Of a DNA stretch of 64,000 nt, positions 58,672 through 64,000 are shown piece after piece. The position numbers and the translations under genes were made by a program. The stretch is from DTBU01 sp964568845. Lineage in GTDB: Archaea > Thermoproteota > CALKCG01 > B24. A model generated the notes under the pieces. It was given only the letters and a program-made list of their open reading frames with translations. It had not been told where the DNA came from and did no database searches. The stretch's first letter is position 1; every line of letters begins with the position of its first letter. The stretch lies in assembly GCA_964568845.1 (NCBI GenBank), contig CAZMSC010000005.1, positions 1 to 64,000 on the forward strand, given 5' to 3'.

Positions 58672-59907
58672 ATGGATCTGCAGCCATCTCAAGCAACTTT
58701 CAAACACTATCTGCTCTTCCTTTCCGGCCAGCTTATCTCCATGCTGGGCTCTAGTGTTGCTCAGTTTGTAATAGTGTGGTGGGTGACTTTAGAGACCAAA
58801 AGTGCGGTCTATCTTTCCATAGCATCTTTTGCGGCGTTCACTCCCTTCATAGCCCTAACTCCTTTTACCGGTGTTTTCGCCGACCGATGGAACCGTAAAA
58901 TCCTGATAGGTGTTACAGACTTCCTTCAAGCTTTAATTGCTCTGACGATTATAACGCTGTTCTGGTTGAATGTAATCTCGATATGGACTTTAATAGTTTT
59001 AATGTCTATTAGAGCCATTTTCCAAGCTTTCCAAGCACCCGCAGTATCTACTTTGATCCCCCTCATGGTTCCAAGCGATAAGTTAAGCCGTATAAACGGT
59101 TTAAACTTCCTATTGAGTGGTGTGGTCGGTTTTATAGGGCCTGTTACAGCCGCTATGATGTTGGAAATATGGGCGATTCATGAAATACTTTGGCTTGACG
59201 TAGCAACTTTTCTAATAGCCATGGTTCCACTTATAGTAATCAAAATACCTACTGTGAAGACGAGAATCGATGGAGAAAAAACGTCTTTCACTAGAGACTT
59301 TATAGATGGTTTAGCTTTCATAAAGAATGCTAGAGGCTTCATAGCCCTGCTCATGACAGCTATGATGATAAACTTCTTAGCCATGCCCTTGGATGTCCTT
59401 TTCCCCTACTACATTAAATTCATTCATCAAGGTGAAGCGTCAGAATTAGCGTTTATAATGGCTGCCTCTCAAATCGGGATGTTGCTCGGCGGGCTGCTCA
59501 TGTCCGTAATCAGAGGGTTTAGGAGAAAAATGTTCACAGCCATGTGTCTACTTTACGTCTTCTTCGTAGCCTACGCTCTTATAGCTCTTTCGCCTAAAGG
59601 TCTCTTCTGGTTTATAGCATCTGTCATGTTTGCTGCACACTTCTGCCTACCAATCATAAACGTATCGTTTATGACAGTGGTTCAAATGATCGTCCCAAAA
59701 CACCTATATGGCAGAGTAAACTCCGTGATAATGACGCTATGCAACCTCGCATCGCCCATAGGGATGATAATTTCAGGACCTTTAGCAGAATTCACCGGTG
59801 TAGTTAATCTGTTTCTAGGATGTAGCGTTCTCGGGGCGTTATGTTTAACTCTTTCATTAATATTCACAGATATCAGATACATAGAGGAAACGAGTGCGGT
59901 TAATTGA
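58672..59907 (+). CDS. MFS transporter (enterobactin exporter/macrolide efflux-like)
   Basis: 411 residues, about 12 transmembrane helices. GVFADRWNRKILIGVTDFLQ carries the MFS motif A (G-x-x-x-D-R-x-x-R-K/R) after helix 2; ISGPLAEFTG-type segment near the end. MFS_3-like family that exports drugs or siderophores. ATG at 58672 follows GGAGG at the right distance; the GTG four codons earlier overlaps that ribosome site. Transcribed alone before a 570-bp gap. Confidence 0.88.
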   Translation: MDLQPSQATFKHYLLFLSGQLISMLGSSVAQFVIVWWVTLETKSAVYLSIASFAAFTPFIALTPFTGVFADRWNRKILIGVTDFLQALIALTIITLFWLNVISIWTLIVLMSIRAIFQAFQAPAVSTLIPLMVPSDKLSRINGLNFLLSGVVGFIGPVTAAMMLEIWAIHEILWLDVATFLIAMVPLIVIKIPTVKTRIDGEKTSFTRDFIDGLAFIKNARGFIALLMTAMMINFLAMPLDVLFPYYIKFIHQGEASELAFIMAASQIGMLLGGLLMSVIRGFRRKMFTAMCLLYVFFVAYALIALSPKGLFWFIASVMFAAHFCLPIINVSFMTVVQMIVPKHLYGRVNSVIMTLCNLASPIGMIISGPLAEFTGVVNLFLGCSVLGALCLTLSLIFTDIRYIEETSAVN

Positions 59908-60477
59908 CTATTCTCCCACATGGTTTAAAATTCTACTCCAGTTTCCATAGGTGGGAATACTGAGACTCTGAAGAGAAGCAACTACTATACGTTTTATATT
60001 CGTTTCTAAAATAGATGCTTACACCTCCTCAAAGGGCTCAAGCTAAATCAGATAAAATCGGTAATATGTATGGGATCTTTAAGCCATAGACTTTGAATAT
60101 TCTTCAAACGCTAAAAATGGATTTAACCAGTATAAATATTGCTTCTAAATTCACATATCTGAGTGGATTGAGAAACTATAAAAGCTTCGGTTAAAATTAC
60201 TAAAGTTGGTCTATATTCTGGCTGTTTTCCCAGCTACAATTATCTAGGTTATGAATAATGAATAGGACGTTTATTAAGTGAACTTTAACTACGATATTTC
60301 GTGTGATAAGACGTAGAACTACACAAGCGTATTACTTTTACTTATGTGGAGTTTAAAAGATGTTTTTGGAATAAGAAAAAACTCAACGCTTCACAAGTTA
60401 AGTTTAACTAAAAAACTTTCGACTATTCTTAAGTCTACTTCTGAACGTTATAACTTCCGCCGATTTGAGGTGAATCT
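59908..60477. other. 570-bp intergenic region before the cdv cluster
   Basis: AT-rich, no convincing gene, tRNA or C/D RNA on either strand. It holds a palindrome AGTTAA-GT-TTAACT at 60396-60409 and, at 60446-60454, CGTTATAAC as the likely TATA box of the cdv operon 28 nt before its ATG. Confidence 0.5.
60446..60454 (+). promoter_or_regulatory. TATA box of the cdv operon
   Basis: CGTTATAAC about 28 nt before the ATG at 60478; a ribosome site GAGGTGA lies between (60466-60472). Confidence 0.45.
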
Positions 60478-61083
60478 ATGAGTAAAAAACTTAAGGGTTG
60501 GGATAAGCCAACGGGGGTTATAAGACGCGACAAACCGCTTAAGGAGAGGGTGGATGAAACCATATATAGGCTTAAAGGTCAGTTGAGTAAGCTCGACATG
60601 GCATCTATGAGGATGGAGCAGCATGAGAAGGAGCTCTTCGAGAAATGCGTTGCAGCTCAAGCTATGGGAGACGACGCCCGGGCCTCCCTCTACGCAAACG
60701 AATGCGCAGAAGTTAGAAAGATTTCAAAGCTTCTGCTAAAGAGTAAGCTTGCATTAGAGCATGTCCTATTAAGGCTTGAAACGGTTGAAGAGTTTGGAGA
60801 CGTTATAACAGTTATGGGGCCTGTTGCAGGTGTTATAACGGCTTTGAGGAAGCAGCTTGGAGGAATAGTACCCGAGGTCAGCTACGAGCTCGGCCGTATA
60901 GGAGATGAATTGGGCAAGATGGTTGTAGAGGTTGGAGAGGCTTCGGGTCAAAGATGGGATTTAGAGCCGATGAGTACAGAAGCGCAGAAAATACTCGCCG
61001 AGGCATCAGCTTTAGCGGAGCAGAAGCTGAAGGAGAGACTCCCTGAACTTCCCTCCCCCGAGTCTGAACGTGTTAGGAGGTGA
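60478..61083 (+). CDS. ESCRT-III family protein, CdvB paralogue without winged helix
   Basis: 201 residues. Snf7-like helical protein: basic helix 1-2 hairpin (PLKERVDETIYRLKGQLSKL), then LLRLETVEEFGDVITVMGPV and acidic C-terminal helices. The end holds ERLPELPSPE, an MIM2-like L-P-x-L-P motif that can bind the MIT domain of CdvC. It lacks the C-terminal winged helix of the CdvB at 61867-62697, so it should be recruited by CdvB and not by CdvA directly, as with CdvB1/B2 of Sulfolobus. First gene of the operon, with its stop overlapping cdvA. Confidence 0.9.
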   Translation: MSKKLKGWDKPTGVIRRDKPLKERVDETIYRLKGQLSKLDMASMRMEQHEKELFEKCVAAQAMGDDARASLYANECAEVRKISKLLLKSKLALEHVLLRLETVEEFGDVITVMGPVAGVITALRKQLGGIVPEVSYELGRIGDELGKMVVEVGEASGQRWDLEPMSTEAQKILAEASALAEQKLKERLPELPSPESERVRR

Positions 61084-61088
61084 TATGT

Positions 61089-61847
61089 GTGAGTTTAGAG
61101 TTGAATGAGTTTAAGAAGTTTTTAGGCAAGCACATGAGAGATAGCTATGGAAGAACCTTAGGCAGAATCGTAGGGCTTATAGCGGACGTAAACCAGCAAG
61201 TTACAGACGTAGAAGTGGAGTTTGGAAACGGCGAATTTCTGAGATGTCCAAGCAAGCAGTTCAGCGTAGAATCTGGCACATTGGTATATCTCTATCCGTG
61301 GGAGTTAGAATCTATTGAGATAGCTAAAGCCCTCGACTTAGCCATTAAACGCATACAAGCATTGGATGAACTGTTTAGAATGGGTGAAATACCGACTGAA
61401 ACCTACGATGAGTTTAAGAAAACACATGAAGCTTCTCTAAAAGAGCTTAAAGATAGAAGAGATAACTTAATTACAAGGCTTAAAAGCCGTGTAGATAAAC
61501 TAAATGGTCAAATTAGAGAGCTTCAAATGTTTAGGACAAGTCTTAAAATGCAGAAGTCTACAGCTGAAATAAGCGAGGATGTATTTAAGGATGCGATATC
61601 TATAGTTGAAGATGGTTTAACAAAGTCTTTCAATGAAAAAGAGCAGCTTGAGCATACAATAGCAAAGCTTTCAAAGTTAGATTTTAAACCGCCTTCAGCT
61701 ATAAAGCCGGAAGTTAAGTCTGTCGTGCCTAAGATTGAAATTGGAAGTGGGCTCACATCTCCAAGCATCGGAGAATCGAAGACGGAGGATAAGCCTGTTA
61801 AAGATAGGAAAGAAGGTGCTCCAATAAACGTTAAGGTTGTAGAGTAA
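61089..61847 (+). CDS. cdvA: cell division protein CdvA
   Basis: 252 residues. N-terminal PRC-barrel (about 1-75, GKHMRDSYGRTLGRIVGLIA), central coiled coil (about 85-205) and a disordered tail ending GAPINVKVVE. CdvA marks the division site on membrane and DNA and recruits CdvB by a C-terminal peptide; the short hydrophobic strand at the very end is a good candidate for that peptide. GTG at 61089 lies after the ribosome site GGAGGTGAT; a GTG at 61080 overlaps the previous stop and is less likely. The gene lies between two ESCRT-III genes. Confidence 0.9.
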   Translation: MSLELNEFKKFLGKHMRDSYGRTLGRIVGLIADVNQQVTDVEVEFGNGEFLRCPSKQFSVESGTLVYLYPWELESIEIAKALDLAIKRIQALDELFRMGEIPTETYDEFKKTHEASLKELKDRRDNLITRLKSRVDKLNGQIRELQMFRTSLKMQKSTAEISEDVFKDAISIVEDGLTKSFNEKEQLEHTIAKLSKLDFKPPSAIKPEVKSVVPKIEIGSGLTSPSIGESKTEDKPVKDRKEGAPINVKVVE

Positions 61848-61866
61848 CGTCTAAGGAGGGTGATCT

Positions 61867-62697
61867 TTGAGAGTACGATGGTCCAGCGAGGATCGTAGTC
61901 TCTGGAGGAAGATCGAAGATAAGCTTAAAATATCAAACAAGCCTTTGAAGGAGAGAATAGTTAAAGCCATTTATAACCTTCAAATTCAGAAAGATAAGCT
62001 TGAAAATACTCTAAATAAACTTCAGAGAAGAGACAGGCAGGTTTTTGAAAAATGTATAGGCGCTCATCTTTCAAATGACGGCGCTCATGCTGTGATGTAT
62101 GCTAATGAGTGCGCAGAAATTAGAAATATGGCAAAGCTCATAATGAGTGCTCAGCTGAGTATTGAACGCGTTATTCTTAGACTTGAAACGGTTAAAGAGT
62201 TTGGAGACATAATGGCGCAACTCTCCCCGGTCATAGGGATCGTCGGTGAAGTCAGTAAGAAGCTTTCCGGAGTGGTGCCTGAAGTCTCCAATGAGCTTGA
62301 TAAGATACATAGAATTTTAAATCAAACAGTTCTTGAAACCGGTGTTTCCACGCAGAGGGTGGATACGCCTCAAGTTCTTAATGAAGAAGCTCAACGTATA
62401 ATTGAGGAAGCGTCGACAATAGCGGAACAGAAGATTAGGGAGAGGTTTCCAGAGTTACCTAAGTTAGGTGAGCCGATTGCCGAGGGAGAGATAAGTATAG
62501 CAACGTCTTCCCCCATCTCTATGAAAACCGTAAATTGGACGCGTAGGAGGGTAGATGAAGAGGTTTACAACTACATAGTCAGAAACCAGGGCAAAATCAG
62601 CATTAGTAAATGTGCTCTTGAACTTAAGTTAACGCCGGATGAGGTTAAGAACTCCATCAAACGTCTAAGAGAGAAAGGAGTTATAAGAGTAATATAG
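61867..62697 (+). CDS. cdvB: ESCRT-III protein CdvB with C-terminal winged helix
   Basis: 276 residues. Snf7-like domain (about 20-170) as in the paralogue at 60478, MIM2-like ERFPELPKLGEP (about 200), linker, then a winged helix (about 225-276: VDEEVYNYIVRNQGKISISK then LTPDEVKNSIKRLREKGVI) that in Sulfolobus binds the CdvA tail. Polymerises at mid-cell and constricts the membrane. TTG start at 61867 after AAGGAGGGTGATC, 19 nt past cdvA. Confidence 0.93.
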   Translation: MRVRWSSEDRSLWRKIEDKLKISNKPLKERIVKAIYNLQIQKDKLENTLNKLQRRDRQVFEKCIGAHLSNDGAHAVMYANECAEIRNMAKLIMSAQLSIERVILRLETVKEFGDIMAQLSPVIGIVGEVSKKLSGVVPEVSNELDKIHRILNQTVLETGVSTQRVDTPQVLNEEAQRIIEEASTIAEQKIRERFPELPKLGEPIAEGEISIATSSPISMKTVNWTRRRVDEEVYNYIVRNQGKISISKCALELKLTPDEVKNSIKRLREKGVIRVI

Positions 62698-62714
62698 CTC
62701 AGCTGGGGGGTTCC

Positions 62715-63836
62715 ATGGCTTACGAAGAGCTCATAAAGATGGCTGAAAAGAACGTTTTAGACGCTATAAACCTAGATAGGCAGGGAGCTACTAGGTTAGC
62801 AGCCGTCAAATATCATAGAGCGGCTGAAATACTGTTGACTGTATGCTCGCTATATCCGCAGTCTCCTCAAGCGAGGGTTTATGCTGAGAAGGCGGAAGAG
62901 TACTTGAAAAGAGCTAAGGAGTTTCAAACTTTAAGTTTGGAAACAGCTGGCTTTGACGTAAAAGCGACTGTTAGAGATCAGACGGTTAATCGCCTTGAAG
63001 ATAAGGATAGACCGAACGTTAAGTGGGATGATATCGCCGATTTAGAGGAGGCTAAGAGAGCTATAATGGAGGCAATAGTATATCCGGTCAAAAGACCAGA
63101 CCTCTTCCCCCTAGGATGGCCTAGAGGAATACTGTTTTTCGGACCCCCCGGTTGTGGTAAGACCATGCTAGCCGCCGCAGTAGCCAATGAAATAGATGCA
63201 AACTTCTTCTACGTGGACTCTGCCACCATAATGTCCAAATGGCTCGGCGAATCTGAGAAAAATGTGGCTGCTCTTTTTGAGAACGCTAGACAGCTATCGC
63301 TTAAGGGGAAACCTACAATAATTTTCATAGATGAAATAGACTCGCTCGTCGGGGTTAGAGATCATGAAGTTGGAGGGGAGGTTAGAGCTAGAAACCAACT
63401 GCTCAAGGAGATGGATGGTCTCTACGATAAAAATAGGAACTTCTACCTCTACGTTATAGGCGCTACGAATAAGCCTTGGAGTTTAGATGAGCCCTTTATA
63501 CGAAGGTTCCAGAAGAGAGTATATATACCTCCGCCGAGCCATGAGGCTCGGGTTGAACTGTTTAAACTATACTGTAAAAGGTTGAAGCTCGATGAAAGCG
63601 TAGACTTCGACGAGCTTGCCAGATTAACTGAGGGTTATACGGGTAGTGACATCAGAGACGTCGTTCAAGAAGCACAGATCAGAGTAGTTCGAGAGGTGTT
63701 TGAGAAGAATGAGAGTGAGGCTAGAGCTATAACGATGGATGATTTCATTGAAATCGTCAAAAATAGAATGCCCAGTATCTCTGAAGATATGGTAAACCTC
63801 TATGATAAATGGTGGAGGAAGTTTAAAGCTATTTAG
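62715..63836 (+). CDS. cdvC: Vps4-type AAA+ ATPase CdvC
   Basis: 373 residues. N-terminal MIT domain (1-75, MAYEELIKMAEKNVLDAINL), linker, then AAA+ domain: Walker A FFGPPGCGKTMLAAAV (about 142), Walker B TIIFIDEIDSLVG (about 203), sensor IGATNKPWSL and arginine finger in FIRRFQKRVYIPPP. Disassembles ESCRT-III polymers during division. ATG at 62715, 17 nt after cdvB. The MIT domain should bind the MIM2 motifs of both upstream ESCRT-III proteins. Confidence 0.96.
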   Translation: MAYEELIKMAEKNVLDAINLDRQGATRLAAVKYHRAAEILLTVCSLYPQSPQARVYAEKAEEYLKRAKEFQTLSLETAGFDVKATVRDQTVNRLEDKDRPNVKWDDIADLEEAKRAIMEAIVYPVKRPDLFPLGWPRGILFFGPPGCGKTMLAAAVANEIDANFFYVDSATIMSKWLGESEKNVAALFENARQLSLKGKPTIIFIDEIDSLVGVRDHEVGGEVRARNQLLKEMDGLYDKNRNFYLYVIGATNKPWSLDEPFIRRFQKRVYIPPPSHEARVELFKLYCKRLKLDESVDFDELARLTEGYTGSDIRDVVQEAQIRVVREVFEKNESEARAITMDDFIEIVKNRMPSISEDMVNLYDKWWRKFKAI

Positions 63837-63849
63837 AAGAGGTGGAGAT

Positions 63850-64000
63850 ATGAACACGGAAATTGATGAAAAAGACCTGAGAATACTTTCACTACTTCTA
63901 GAAGACTCAAGTATATCGCTCGTAGATATAGGTAGGAGGTTGAATATACATCCTAATGTCGTAGCGTATAGGATCAATAAGCTTGAAGAAATGGGTATAA
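63850..64000 (+). CDS. Lrp/AsnC family regulator, N-terminal part (3' truncated by window)
   Basis: First 50 codons only. EIDEKDLRILSLLLEDSSIS then LVDIGRRLNIHPNVVAYRIN, KLEEMGI form the helix-turn-helix of Lrp/AsnC regulators. ATG at 63850 with GGTGGAG ribosome site, 13 nt after the cdvC stop, so probably transcribed with the cdv cluster. The ligand domain is outside the window. Confidence 0.85.
   Translation, partial: MNTEIDEKDLRILSLLLEDSSISLVDIGRRLNIHPNVVAYRINKLEEMGI

Noticed and set aside
59908..60477. Small genes in the region before the cdv cluster
   Set aside because: Only short frames without ribosome sites and with AT-driven composition.
1..64000. CRISPR arrays, insertion sequences, rRNA or tRNA genes
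   Set aside because: No regularly spaced repeats, no transposase-like protein and no rRNA or tRNA signature seen by eye; a short tRNA with introns could still be missed without a covariance search.

Overview
The window is a scaffolded archaeal genome fragment with two 100-N gaps. The signs of an archaeon are clear: RNA polymerase subunits Rpo4, Rpo11 and Rpo12, TFS, the transcription terminator aCPSF1, a 20S proteasome beta subunit, aIF5A, Dph2, exosome Csl4, SRP54, TiaS and a two-subunit tRNA-splicing endonuclease. A complete Cdv (ESCRT) division cluster places it in the TACK or a related lineage rather than among FtsZ-only Euryarchaeota. Many genes start with TTG or GTG, and many have a TATA box only about 25 nt before the start codon, so leaderless transcripts are probably common. 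I cannot fix the taxon; an uncultivated sugar-degrading TACK group (for example Brockarchaeota, Bathyarchaeia or Aigarchaeota relatives) fits, but this is inference.

Bases 1-25030 are a catabolic region. After a partial type IA topoisomerase come a sulfatase-superfamily hydrolase, a PaREP1 protein with a small coupled gene, an M24 peptidase, an HpcH/HpaI aldolase, a UroD-like protein, an alpha/beta hydrolase, a GH4 glycosidase, an M14 peptidase, a two-domain esterase, a Gfo/Idh/MocA oxidoreductase, a large OPT-like membrane protein, a class I aldolase, a cyclase-family hydrolase, a HAD phosphatase, an FGGY kinase, a form III RuBisCO, a GH42 beta-galactosidase and a second FGGY kinase. Together they suggest uptake and breakdown of plant-type oligosaccharides and acid sugars, with RuBisCO joined to pentose or sugar-phosphate metabolism.

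Bases 25031-38305 are mixed: a VapBC pair, a membrane-anchored Lon-type protease, APS kinase, MoaB, GNAT, PhnP-like and UPF0173 metallo-beta-lactamase proteins, an alcohol dehydrogenase, a coiled-coil protein, a radical SAM protein, and the proteasome beta-aCPSF1 pair. Bases 38406-45227 hold a tRNA endonuclease subunit, MazG, an ArsR-type regulator with two tandem palindromic operators in front of a heterodimeric ABC exporter, nuclease-like proteins and aIF5A.

Bases 45271-52971 on the minus strand are a dense information-processing superoperon: srp54, L21e, rpo4, DUF655, rsmA, L10e, dph2, METTL5-like, csl4, rpo11, RNase III-like, DUF99 and TFS. L21e has no usable start codon in frame. Bases 53066-64000 on the plus strand hold a box C/D guide RNA, a second GH4 enzyme, rpo12, glycyl-tRNA synthetase, the catalytic tRNA endonuclease subunit, tiaS, an MFS transporter, the cluster cdvB paralogue-cdvA-cdvB-cdvC, and the start of an Lrp/AsnC regulator.

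The strongest non-obvious signals are the box C/D RNA at 53066-53133, perfect palindromes at the promoters of RuBisCO, the proteasome and the ABC exporter, a duplicated promoter/start relic in the sugar region, the hidden 50-residue gene coupled to PaREP1, and a 55-bp duplication showing that the first assembly gap is false. No rRNA, tRNA, CRISPR array or insertion sequence was found.
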